Shown: in pieces, positions 44,824-53,109 of the stretch
Layout of the letters: each line of letters begins with the position of its first letter
Numbering within the stretch: position 1 is the first letter of the stretch
Assembly: GCF_001625445.1 (NCBI RefSeq)
Contig: NZ_LWHG01000011.1
Span: 1,024,769 to 1,088,768 of the forward strand
DNA: 64,000 bases
Reading direction: 5' to 3'
Origin: Haladaptatus sp. R4
Lineage (GTDB): Archaea; Halobacteriota; Halobacteria; Halobacteriales; Haladaptataceae
Position numbers and translations under genes: made by a program
Notes under the pieces: model-generated
What the model was told of the DNA's origin: nothing
The model's database searches: none
Seen by the model: the letters and a program-made list of their open reading frames with translations, nothing else

Positions 44824-46368
44824 CTACGATATCGTTTCCGACACCCAACCGGTCGCGCCGTTCGGGTACGGCTGATTTTCGGCTCTCGGTTGCAGTTTTC
44901 CCGTTCCATCGACCGCCCGCACGACGACCTCGTGGGTTCCCGACGGTTTCCACTCGTACGCCCACTGTCGCCACACGTCGTCTCCCTTCAGCGGCTTCGA
45001 CAGGCGCGCATCGTTCCACGTCTCGCCACCGTCGGTCGATACCTCGACGCGCTCGACGCCGCGCGTTCCGGCGTAGGCGAGTCCACCGACCTGTTTTCGA
45101 CCGTCCGAGAGCGTGTTCTCCACCCACAGTTTCGCCACGGTGGTGACCGGCCCTGTCCCGTGCCAACCCTTCTCCTCCCAGAACCCCTCGGCTGGCTTGT
45201 CGAGAACCTCTATCTCGGTGAGCCACTTGACGTTGATTTCCCCCCAGTGGCCGGGAATCAGGGCGCGGACGGGATAGCCGTGATTTCGCGGCAGGGAAAA
45301 CCCGTTCATGCCGAACGCGAGCAGGCCGGATTCGAGCGCGGCCAGCGGAAACTCCTCGTAGTAGTCGTCGGCCGCTCGGAGCATCACGCAGCCACAGTCG
45401 CCCTTCGGTTTAGCCCGTTCGATGACGTCCATCATCGGGACAGCCGTCCATATCGCGTTGTTCAGCAAATGGGCGTTCAACTGCTCGCCGACGCAGCGAA
45501 GCGTCTTGTAGACGTTCACCGACGACATCGACGTGAGGTCCGCATAATCGATTCGCAGTTCCTCCTCCACGCTTCCCGTGACCGCGAGCGACCACTCCGT
45601 CTCGTTCACGTCCGGATTGAACGAGGAGATGTCCACCTCGTAGAATTCGTCGGTGCTGCTCACCAATCCGGGAAGCCCCTCCACGTCGAGCGACTTCCGC
45701 TTGGCTTCCGCGAGCAGGTCCTCCACGGTTCGCATGTCGGGCATCCGCTTTTTCTTCCCGCTTCCCATCCCCTTACTCGACGACCGATTGGACTGGTCGG
45801 TGTGACCTTCCGGCGGCGTTCGCTCCGGTAGTTTTCGAGGCTGACCGGTCCGCCGCGACCCGAGCAGATAGCCCGCGATACCGACGGTGAGCGCGCCGAC
45901 CAACGACCCGAGCACTCGTCGTCGTCCCGTGTCGAACGCCGGGTTTCCGACCGATACGCTGGCGATTCCCACGACGATGCCGACGCCGAGTGCAGCGCCG
46001 AGCGCGGGCACGAATGTCCCTGTCAGTACGGTTGCGGTACCCCACGCGAGCACCCCGGCGAGAAGAACGCTGACGAGTCCGCCGGTCCCCCTCGCCCGCC
46101 TCCCGACGACGAGTGCGACGAACGCGCCGAGCGCGAACAGCAGTATCGTGAGCATCAGTGCTGAGGCGAACGCCAGTTTATCGCCGACTTCACCGAGCGT
46201 TTGGATGGAAAACGCGATGACCGCCGGTGGCGTGACCTCGATGACGAACGCATTCACCGGCGCGGCGACGAAATCCGGCGTGTTCCCGGTGACCGCGTAC
46301 GAACCGGCGACCCCAGCACCCCCTGCGAGCAGCGTGACGAGCGCATCGCGCCCCGTTGAATGAATCAT
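44824..46368 (-). CDS. Membrane-anchored sulfite-oxidase-like molybdoenzyme
   Basis: The 514 residues start with five or six membrane helices (to about 175), followed by a basic linker (GKKKRMPDM). The molybdopterin domain (about 200-410) has the metal-binding Cys in KTLRCVGEQLNAHLLNNA and SLPRNHGYPVRALIPGHWGEI. The C-terminal domain (about 415-514) is the dimerisation beta sandwich, with GVERVEVSTDGGETWNDA. This is the plan of haloarchaeal sulfite-oxidase-like membrane enzymes. The catalytic face should lie outside the cell; the substrate may be sulfite but is unproven. Confidence 0.9.
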   Translation of the reverse strand: MIHSTGRDALVTLLAGGAGVAGSYAVTGNTPDFVAAPVNAFVIEVTPPAVIAFSIQTLGEVGDKLAFASALMLTILLFALGAFVALVVGRRARGTGGLVSVLLAGVLAWGTATVLTGTFVPALGAALGVGIVVGIASVSVGNPAFDTGRRRVLGSLVGALTVGIAGYLLGSRRTGQPRKLPERTPPEGHTDQSNRSSSKGMGSGKKKRMPDMRTVEDLLAEAKRKSLDVEGLPGLVSSTDEFYEVDISSFNPDVNETEWSLAVTGSVEEELRIDYADLTSMSSVNVYKTLRCVGEQLNAHLLNNAIWTAVPMMDVIERAKPKGDCGCVMLRAADDYYEEFPLAALESGLLAFGMNGFSLPRNHGYPVRALIPGHWGEINVKWLTEIEVLDKPAEGFWEEKGWHGTGPVTTVAKLWVENTLSDGRKQVGGLAYAGTRGVERVEVSTDGGETWNDARLSKPLKGDDVWRQWAYEWKPSGTHEVVVRAVDGTGKLQPRAENQPYPNGATGWVSETIS

Positions 46369-46489
46369 TTTTCCCCCTCGTGGAAACTACGGCCGGAACG
46401 ACGATAGCGTTCGTGGGTGAGCGACGGAAGAAGCCTCCTCCCTCCGACGAGTTACTGATCGGTCTCGAACTGGTCGTCCCCGTCGCCCC

Positions 46490-47596
46490 TTACGAAGACG
46501 AAGTCGTCGTGCCTCCCCGTTCAGTTCCTGGTCGTTCCGTCGGTGGTTGTCCCGTTGGTGGCTGTTCAGTCGGCGTTCCTTCCGTCGGTGTTCCTCCGTT
46601 TTGCGTCGTGGTGGTAGTCGTGGTCGTCGTAGTCGTCTCGGCACAATCCGCGGCGAGCGGCGTGACCGCGATACCATCCCGAGCGTAGCCGAACGATTCG
46701 AGATTTAGCCGCCAGACGAGTCGGTCGTCGTCTCCAGTCGGTTTCCAATCGACCTCGAAGGCGTGTCGGTTCGGCCGGAATCGACGTGGTGCACGCCCTT
46801 CGACGGTTCCTTCGAACGAACTACCGAGACGTAACGCCGTTGCGTTCGGATTGTTGTACCCGAACAGCACTCGGATCGTTCCGTCCCCGTTCGGTCGGCA
46901 GTCCACGAAGTAGGGTTCCACTCGCGGCGGACGGATTCGCCGGATACACCGCTTGATCGAGGGGTTCGTCACGTCGATTTGCGGCCCGTCCGGGTATCGC
47001 TTGTACGCCGTGACGCTCGTCACGACGAACCCGGAGATACCTTCGTCGGCGAGCGCTTTCGGCGGGAGGACGCGCCGCCGACGGATCGGTCCGAACTGGA
47101 AGTACGACGTCGCGAATCCGACTTGGTCGTACCACGCCGTGTTGATGGCGACGATCTGGAAGGGGCCCTTGACGCGTACCCGCTGACACCCGTCGAACGT
47201 GACGGACCCGCTCGGCGCGGTGAGCGCCTTCGGTGTGCGTTTGTGCCCGTTCAGATACACGTTCGCCGTTCCCTTCACCTTGAAATACGTGATAACGCCC
47301 GAATATCGGTACGCGTCGCCGCCTCCGGCGATAGCTCCCGTCACGTTTCCGTTACCGACGTTGTCCTCCTTGTCGATGGTGAGAAATCGCGTATCTATTG
47401 GCGCACCGCCGTTTTCCCGCGTCTTTCGGACGCGTCCCGTGACGCTGAACTCGTACTCGATGACGTTTCCCGGACTCCCACCGAAGATGACGAGGACGTT
47501 CGGTAGTTTCTGCCGGTTCCGCTGCAGCGACCCCATCCCGATACCGCCAGCAACCCCCCCGAGGAGTTGGCGACGACTCACAGTTCCGGTCACCAT
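46490..47596 (-). CDS. Tat-exported protein with Thr-rich tail
   Basis: The 368-residue protein has a twin-arginine type start (SRRQLLGGVAGGIG) without a lipobox, so it is probably released or attached otherwise. Residues 30-135 form a beta-rich domain (EYEFSVTGRVRKT, NVTGAIAGGGDAYRYSG), common in haloarchaeal secreted proteins. A second domain (about 190-300) contains FVDCRPNGDGTIRVLFGYNN. The last 50 residues are a run of Thr followed by Gly/Thr/Pro/Glu/Gln, typical of glycosylated surface stalks. No catalytic motif is seen. Confidence 0.78.
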   Translation of the reverse strand: MVTGTVSRRQLLGGVAGGIGMGSLQRNRQKLPNVLVIFGGSPGNVIEYEFSVTGRVRKTRENGGAPIDTRFLTIDKEDNVGNGNVTGAIAGGGDAYRYSGVITYFKVKGTANVYLNGHKRTPKALTAPSGSVTFDGCQRVRVKGPFQIVAINTAWYDQVGFATSYFQFGPIRRRRVLPPKALADEGISGFVVTSVTAYKRYPDGPQIDVTNPSIKRCIRRIRPPRVEPYFVDCRPNGDGTIRVLFGYNNPNATALRLGSSFEGTVEGRAPRRFRPNRHAFEVDWKPTGDDDRLVWRLNLESFGYARDGIAVTPLAADCAETTTTTTTTTTTQNGGTPTEGTPTEQPPTGQPPTERPGTERGGTTTSSS

Positions 47597-47825
47597 GGGG
47601 AATCTAGTCGGTGAGGGATTCGATAAAACGCGACGTTCGTTCTCGGATAGTGTCGCCCTTTCTTGGAACTGGGATTTCGATCACCAATTCGAGCTGAAGC
47701 GTCCATCGCGGGGCAGTAGCGTGGCTTCCGCGCCGGTAATCCGCGTTACCGGCGATAATTTCGGCGACGTGGTCGCTACCATCGAACCCGTCACGCTTTT
47801 GCCCCGCCCCTTCGTGCACCCGGAC

Positions 47826-48011
47826 ATGAAGAAATCCCTGATGGACATTATCTGCTGTCCGCTGGATAAACAGGAACTCGAACTCGACGTGCGACAGGAA
47901 GAGGATGAGGAAGTCCTCTTCGGGACGCTCACCTGCACGGAGTGTGGCGAGGAGTACCCCATCGAGGACGGCATTCCGAACCTCTTGCCGCCGGACATGC
48001 GAGAGGCCTGA
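47826..48011 (+). CDS. Trm112-like methyltransferase activator protein
   Basis: The 61 residues read MKKSLMDIICCPLDKQELEL, then CTECGEEYPIEDGIPNLLPP, the short zinc-ribbon-like Trm112/YcaR plan. Archaeal Trm112 activates several tRNA, rRNA and protein methyltransferases by binding them. The start at 47826 is chosen because the longer in-frame extension from 47199 is antisense to the Tat-exported gene. The length is normal for the family. Confidence 0.9.
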   Translation: MKKSLMDIICCPLDKQELELDVRQEEDEEVLFGTLTCTECGEEYPIEDGIPNLLPPDMREA

Positions 48012-48060
48012 ATCTTTTAATAGTTGAAGAGTTTACCACAATTAACGAACGAGGTGTACC

Positions 48061-48612
48061 GTGTCTGGCACGCTATCGATACACATCAACCGTGACGGTT
48101 TGCATCACATCGACGTAGCGCAGTCGTTCGAAACAGACGATTCGTTCGACATCGTGCTCGAAAATCACGGTGCGCCGATTCACGTACACCTCCATATCGA
48201 CGACGAACTCTCCGAAGTGGCCTCGCTGTCCGCGACGAACCACTACATCGAGGAGGGCGAAACGGAGGTCGTCCCGATTTCGGTCCGCAACGGTCCCGGT
48301 CGCGGAAAACTGAAAATCGTCACGAGCTACGGGGCCGAAACGTCCTACGTGGACGTGGATATCGAGGAACACGATCCCAAAGCTAACGAGATTCTGGTGG
48401 ACGAGGCCCTCTCGAAGCCCAAACCTCGATCCCCCCGACAGTCGAACGAAGCGTCGGAACTGACGCGCAACCTCCCGCTCATCGTCCTCATCGTGTTGGC
48501 CGTGGTTCTCGTCCTCGGCGTCGGTGTCCTCGTCGATTGGGTCGTCGCGCTGTTCGGCGCGGTTTCGGTGCTGATCGGTATCGGCGTCGCGACGTACTTC
48601 CTCACGCAGTAG
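48061..48612 (+). CDS. Haloarchaeal protein with beta domain and two C-terminal helices
   Basis: A GTG at 48061 gives 183 residues. The first 115 form a beta sandwich (LSIHINRDGLHHIDVAQSF, PIHVHLHIDDELS, YVDVDIEEHDP) and residues 135-180 form two membrane helices (LPLIVLIVLAVVLVLGVGVL and a second). It is membrane anchored at the C-terminus, with the beta domain most likely cytoplasmic or external. It follows the Trm112-like gene by about 50 bases on the same strand. The function is unknown. Confidence 0.72.
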   Translation: MSGTLSIHINRDGLHHIDVAQSFETDDSFDIVLENHGAPIHVHLHIDDELSEVASLSATNHYIEEGETEVVPISVRNGPGRGKLKIVTSYGAETSYVDVDIEEHDPKANEILVDEALSKPKPRSPRQSNEASELTRNLPLIVLIVLAVVLVLGVGVLVDWVVALFGAVSVLIGIGVATYFLTQ

Positions 48613-48724
48613 CCGATTCCTCGTCGTAATCGCCTCGCCTCCACGTCCCAATCGTCTCCACGTCTCAATTGCCACCACGTCTCAATCGTATTCCTTTTTC
48701 CCGCTCTCCTCCTGCATCCCGATA

Positions 48725-49219
48725 ATGTCTCTCGCAGAAGCCACCCGAACCGCGGCGCGGCGACGACCGTTTCTCCTCGCCGCGCTCCGCGCGGACGTCG
48801 TGAACTACACTGCCGCCGCGGGATTTCTCGCGGCCGAAGTCGGTGCCGACGACACCGACGCGGTTTCGACCGCGCTCTCCCGATTCGCCGACGAACTACC
48901 GACGTACGAAACCGAATCTCGTGACGTCCGCGTCACCATGCGGAGCGGCTTGGATCCAACGGACGAGGATGATGAGGAGGCCGTCCTCTCCGTGGGCGGT
49001 ACGGGATTCGCGCCGAATTCGGGGTCGCTGACGGGCATCGTCGTGACCGGAAACGTCGATGCCCCGTCGCTGGCTTCCGTCCTCTCCCGCCTCCTCACCG
49101 AAGACGTGGAAGTCGTCGCGGCCGCCGTCGCGGAATCCCTCGTCGTCGTCGTCGAACGGCGGGACGGCGCGAACGCGGTTCGGTTCGTGGAGGACGCCTT
49201 GGACGCCGTGCCGAAGTAG
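48725..49219 (+). CDS. Conserved-type haloarchaeal hypothetical protein
   Basis: The 164 residues read SLAEATRTAARRRPFLLAAL, then ALRADVVNYTAAAGFLA and the glycine-rich GTGFAPNSGSLTGIVVTG, ending with a regulatory-like beta-alpha-beta part (VEVVAAAVAESLVVVVERRD). It resembles a small ACT-like fold fused to a helix-turn-helix-like start, which is a tentative reading. A role near cysS is not obvious. The frame matches its neighbours in composition. Confidence 0.68.
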   Translation: MSLAEATRTAARRRPFLLAALRADVVNYTAAAGFLAAEVGADDTDAVSTALSRFADELPTYETESRDVRVTMRSGLDPTDEDDEEAVLSVGGTGFAPNSGSLTGIVVTGNVDAPSLASVLSRLLTEDVEVVAAAVAESLVVVVERRDGANAVRFVEDALDAVPK

Positions 49220-49255
49220 CATCGAGACGGGTGCGTACTCGGGTGGTTGGTAGGT

Positions 49256-49339
49256 TGAGGCGGTTGGATCGGTTACGTCGATTCGGTGAGTCGAGGCGGT
49301 TGGATCGGTTGCGTCGATTCGGTGGGTCGAGGCGGTTGG
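49256..49339. repeat. 36-bp tandem repeat upstream of cysS
   Basis: Two complete 36-base units (49256-49291, 49292-49327) and a 12-base start of a third differ at only three positions between the complete copies. They end 15 bases before the TATA-like TTTAAAA at 49354-49360, which drives the leaderless cysS start at 49386. Confidence 0.75.
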
Positions 49340-49385
49340 TGTCGCTTCCGACGATTTAAAACGGTTGCTGGCACTACCGTTCCCT

Positions 49386-50872
49386 ATGACACTCTCCGTA
49401 ACGAACACGCTCACGGGGGAACGGGAGCCGTTCGAACCAGGGGACCCGGATTCCGTCCTGCTGTATTACTGTGGGCTGACCGTTTCCGATTTCGCCCATC
49501 TGGGCCACGCACGTGGGTGGGTTCACACCGACGTGATGCATCGCTGGCTGGAACACCTCGGCTACGACGTCCACCACGTCGAGAACTTCACCGACGTGAA
49601 CGAGAAGATCGCGGCCCGCGTCGGCGAGGACGACCTCGGCGACAGCGAGGCGACGTCGCACGGACCTTCATCACGCAGGTCATCCGCGACATGCGCGATT
49701 TGAACCTGAAGCGCGCCGACGTGTACCCCCGAGTCAGCGAACACGTTCCGGAGATCATCGACCTCATCGAGACGCTGATCGACAAGGGCTACGCCTACGA
49801 ATCGAACGGGTCGGTCTACTTCGACGTGACGAAGTTCGAGGAGTACGGCAAACTCTCGAATCAGAAGGTCGAGGAGATGGAAGCACAGGGTGAGAGCGAC
49901 GAGCGCTCCGAGAAGCGCAATCCCGGCGACTTCGCGCTGTGGAAAGCCGACGGTGTAAGCGAGAACGCCATCGAGAATCACCGAAAGTCGGACCGGGAGT
50001 ACGCCGTTTCCTGCCCGTCCGGGGAGACGTGGGAGTCGCCGTGGGGCGAGGGTCGCCCCGGTTGGCACATCGAGTGCTCGGCGATGAGCATGAAACACCT
50101 CGGGGAGACCATCGACATCCACGTCGGCGGACAGGACCTCGTCTTCCCACACCACGAAAACGAGGTGGCCCAGAGCGAGGCCGCGACGGGCCACCAGTTC
50201 GCGCGCTACTGGCTCCACGTCCGCCTGCTCGAAACCGACGGCGAGAAGATGAGTTCGAGTCTGGGCAACTACTCGACGGTTCGCGGCGCTATCTCGGAAA
50301 TCGGCGCGAACGCAGTCCGGATGTTCCTGCTCTCGACCTCGTATTCGAACCGCCAGACGTTCAACGACGAGACCGTGAACGAGGCCGTCGAACGCTGGGA
50401 GCGACTGTCAGACGGCTACGACCGCGCCGTGGATGCGCTCGACAGCGAGAACGCCCGGACGAAGGTCGAGGACGACGAGTTGCGCGAGGCAGTCGCCGAA
50501 ACCCGAGCCGAGTTCGCGGACGCGATGAACGACGACTTCAACACGCGGCGCGCGCTGGCGGCCCTGCTCGACCTCGTGACGGCGGTCAACCGTCACGTTG
50601 ACGACGGCGATGAGTGCGATTACGAGGGACTCAAGTCGGCCGTCGAGACGTTCGAGGACCTCGGCGGCGAGGTCCTCGGCTTCTCGCTCGGCGGCGAGAC
50701 TGGCGGTGACGTGCGACTCGCCGAAGACCTCGTCGAACTCGTCCTCGAACTGCGTGAGAACGAACGTGAGGAGGGCAATTACGAACGCGCCGACGCGCTG
50801 CGAGACGACCTGCAAGCGCTCGGCGTGGACGTGCAGGACTCCGATTCCGGCCCGTCGTTCAAGCTCCCGTAG
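49386..50872 (+). CDS. cysS: Cysteinyl-tRNA synthetase, frameshifted as sequenced
   Basis: The start reads [20 protein letters not shown], then the zinc-binding [18 protein letters not shown] with the class I HLGH signature. The second half has [27 protein letters not shown] and the KMSKS-like [10 protein letters not shown]. The frame breaks near 49652: restoring one G gives [13 protein letters not shown] and a 495-residue enzyme. The C-terminal DALD-like helical domain is present. The enzyme is normally essential, so the deletion is probably a sequence error. The leaderless promoter is at 49354-49360. Confidence 0.9.
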
Positions 50873-51216
50873 CGTCCGAAACCGGTTCTCAGAACTCCTT
50901 CGGTAGCTGATCGAGATACCGCCGCGAATACGCGACGACGAACACGATTGCGCTGGTAAACAACGGCACCCAGAAATCTCGCTGAATCGGATCGGCTCTA
51001 TATTCTCCTATAGTCAGACATCACGTTAGAATCTTACAACATAATACTACGACAAATAAAAGTCAGATTTAGAACATCTCGTAACCCCGAATCCGTATTC
51101 CTCGCCGACTCGGATCACTAAAAATGATCTTCGAATGGGAAACATATCTCCCCGCTAATATTGCGTATTCCCGACCAAGGCATTGATATAGTGGGGCGCA
51201 TACACGCAAGGTACCA
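50873..51216. other. AT-rich intergenic region with possible small membrane remnant
   Basis: On the minus strand, a frame ending at 50889 reads FWVPLFTSAIVFVVAYSRRY and then a short tail, a single-helix membrane-like peptide. Its nearest ATG (51021) is out of frame with it, so it may be a decayed or mis-sequenced small gene. The rest (51000-51190) is AT-rich and holds the promoter of the lipoprotein gene (TGATATAG, about 51184-51191). Confidence 0.4.
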
Positions 51217-51825
51217 ATGAACCGGAAACTGGTTGCTGGCGCGCTTCTGGCGGTCCTCGTGCTTTCGAGTGGCTGTCTCGGGTTCCTCCTCGGGGATACC
51301 TACTCAGTCAGCGCCTCGAAGGCGACGGTGGGAGACGATACGCTCTCCCAAACGGGCTACGACCAAGCGAAGGTCAAGAAGGTGGGTATCAAACGGACGT
51401 TCAAGGCGGCGGGGCAGAGCCGCGACGTGAAGGTAACGAACTGGGTGGCGCAGTATCAGAAATCCATCAGCATCGCGGGTATCGGCGAACAGCCGATTGC
51501 GAAGTTCACCGTCGTGAGCAGTCCGTCCGTCTCCGTCGGGAAGAAATCGTTCAACCCGCTGGCGAAGTTCGACAACAAGGACTTGGTCGAGAAGTTCGTC
51601 GCCGGGTACGCTAACGTCAACGACGTGAAAACCGTCGGGTCGAAAAACGTGACGATGCTCGGCAAGGAGACGAAAGTCACCGAGTTCACCGGAACCGCCA
51701 AAACACACGGCGTGAGCATCGACGTGACGATTCAGGCTACGAAGGTAAAGCACGACGGCGATTGGATCGTCGTGCTCGCGGTCTATCCGAAGAAGTTGGA
51801 CGAGTCGACGACGTGTCCCAGTTGA
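51217..51825 (+). CDS. Haloarchaeal Sec-type lipoprotein (DUF6517-like)
   Basis: The 202 residues begin with a Sec signal and lipobox, LVLSSGC, with no twin arginine. The mature part is beta-rich: VSASKATVGDDTLSQTGYDQ, RTFKAAGQSRDVKVTNWVAQ, VVSSPSVSVGKKSFNPLAKF. It matches my recollection of the DUF6517 haloarchaeal lipoprotein family, with no known activity. A TATA-like box 26 bases before the ATG marks a leaderless start. A T-tract follows the stop. Confidence 0.78.
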   Translation: MNRKLVAGALLAVLVLSSGCLGFLLGDTYSVSASKATVGDDTLSQTGYDQAKVKKVGIKRTFKAAGQSRDVKVTNWVAQYQKSISIAGIGEQPIAKFTVVSSPSVSVGKKSFNPLAKFDNKDLVEKFVAGYANVNDVKTVGSKNVTMLGKETKVTEFTGTAKTHGVSIDVTIQATKVKHDGDWIVVLAVYPKKLDESTTCPS

Positions 51826-51861
51826 TTTCCGGCGTTCAACACGACGGCTGAACGGGCAACG

Positions 51862-51867
51862 TTTTTT
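51862..51867 (+). terminator. T-tract terminator after lipoprotein gene
   Basis: Six T lie about 35 bases after the lipoprotein stop and before the start of the 56-residue membrane protein at 51892. Confidence 0.4.
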
Positions 51868-51891
51868 CTTCCTCCTCCGGGTACGAGTGGT

Positions 51892-52062
51892 ATGAACCGG
51901 ACGTACGCCTCGGGACTCGGACTCACCGCGCTCGGATTGGTGGGGTACCTCATCGGCATCGAGACGCCGTATCCGGGTCGGGCGTTCTCGATCACCGGCG
52001 TCATGGTCGGTATCACGCTTCTCGCCATCGCCAACGCGACCGGCGTGGAGGAGGTACGATGA
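51892..52062 (+). CDS. 56-residue two-helix membrane protein, coupled to corA chain
   Basis: The frame MNRTYASGLGLTALGLVGYL continues with ETPYPGRAFSITGVMVGITL and ends TGVEEVR. Two hydrophobic helices flank a short polar loop. It is short enough to be missed by automatic callers. Its TGA overlaps an ATG (ATGA) that opens a nonapeptide frame, which in turn overlaps a second, and then corA. It could be a small partner or regulator of CorA. The function is not known. Confidence 0.7.
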   Translation: MNRTYASGLGLTALGLVGYLIGIETPYPGRAFSITGVMVGITLLAIANATGVEEVR

Positions 52063-52088
52063 GTATCGAAACGGGAGTCGAACGATGA
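52059..52088 (+). CDS. Nonapeptide mini-ORF 1 in the corA chain
   Basis: ATG at 52059 overlaps the preceding TGA and encodes MSIETGVER, ending in another ATGA. A GGAGGAGG lies 5-12 bases upstream of its start. It may be a coupling peptide, or a by-product of a duplicated start region. Translation is not shown. Confidence 0.35.
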   Translation: MSIETGVER

Positions 52089-52114
52089 GTCCCGATACGG
52101 AGGAGGTACGATGA
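52085..52114 (+). CDS. Nonapeptide mini-ORF 2 in the corA chain
   Basis: ATG at 52085 encodes MSPDTEEVR and its TGA overlaps the corA ATG at 52111. The end (GAGGAGGTACGATGA) repeats the end of the 56-residue gene, so a small duplication created it. Confidence 0.35.
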   Translation: MSPDTEEVR

Positions 52115-53091
52115 CCATCAAGGCACTGCGATTTTCCGAAGGCGAAGTCGAAACCGTCGAGGACTACGAAGCCGCCCGAGTCGACCCCGGAACCGTGTGG
52201 GTGCGGGTGAGCGAGGCCGACCCCGTCGAACTCGAACGCGTCGCCGAGTCGTTCGACATTCACCATCTCTCGCTCGAAGACATCAAGAACGGGGTCCGAC
52301 CGAAGACCGAGGAGTTCGCAGGCTACACCTTCCTCCTGCTCAAGACGGTCGAATTGAGCCGTGGCGAAACGACCTTCGAGGAGGAGACGCAGGTCAAGGC
52401 CGTCGGCGTGTTCATCGGCGAGGACTGGCTCGTCACCCTCTCGGAACACGACATGGACGCCGTCCGCCGTATCTGGCAGGCCGCCCTCGACGGCGACCGG
52501 CGTATCCTCGATAGGGGGCCGGACTTCGCGGCCTACCGCGTCTGCGACGGCATCGTTGACAGCTACTTCACCGTCCTCGACGAAATCGAGGACGAGATCG
52601 AAGCCGTCGAGGAGGCCGTCATCACCGACACCAGCATCGAGACGCTGGAATCCATCAACGGCGTCCGCCGCGAACTCCTCTCCTTCCGGAAACTCGCGTG
52701 GCCCACCCGCGAAGCCGTCGGCTACCTCGCCCGTGGCGACCCCGAGGAAGTCCGCCCGGAGACGGAGAAGTACTTCCGCGACGTGTACGACCACCTCGTC
52801 CAACTCGTGGACTTGACCGAGACCTACCGCGATTTGGCGGGCGGCGCACGCGACATCTACCTCAACATGCTCTCGGTCTCGACCAACGAGGTGATGAAAA
52901 AACTCACCGTCGTCGCCACCATCGTCCTCCCGCTCACGCTCGTCGTCGGCGTCTACGGCATGAACTTTCAGAACAGCCCGTTCAACATGCCCGAACTCGG
53001 GTGGGAGTACGGCTACCCCGCCGTCATGCTCGGGATGTTCCTGATGACCGCGATTCTGGTCGTCTACTTCCGGCAGGAGGGATGGCTGTGA
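52111..53091 (+). CDS. corA: Magnesium/cobalt transporter CorA
   Basis: The 326-residue protein has the CorA plan: a large N-terminal cytoplasmic funnel domain, a long helix (YLARGDPEEVRPETEKYFRDV onward), then two C-terminal membrane helices. The selectivity motif GMN is in VYGMNFQNSPFN at about residue 283, before the last helix (MLGMFLMTAILVVYF). It forms pentameric channels for magnesium uptake. The start is immediately preceded by GGAGGAGGTACG and overlaps a nonapeptide frame, so translation is coupled to the upstream small ORFs. Confidence 0.94.
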   Translation: MTIKALRFSEGEVETVEDYEAARVDPGTVWVRVSEADPVELERVAESFDIHHLSLEDIKNGVRPKTEEFAGYTFLLLKTVELSRGETTFEEETQVKAVGVFIGEDWLVTLSEHDMDAVRRIWQAALDGDRRILDRGPDFAAYRVCDGIVDSYFTVLDEIEDEIEAVEEAVITDTSIETLESINGVRRELLSFRKLAWPTREAVGYLARGDPEEVRPETEKYFRDVYDHLVQLVDLTETYRDLAGGARDIYLNMLSVSTNEVMKKLTVVATIVLPLTLVVGVYGMNFQNSPFNMPELGWEYGYPAVMLGMFLMTAILVVYFRQEGWL

Positions 53092-53109
53092 CGAATTGTG
53101 ATCGCCGTC

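Noticed and set aside
49256..49339. Possible CRISPR array
   Set aside because: The units are directly abutting without spacers; it is a simple tandem repeat.
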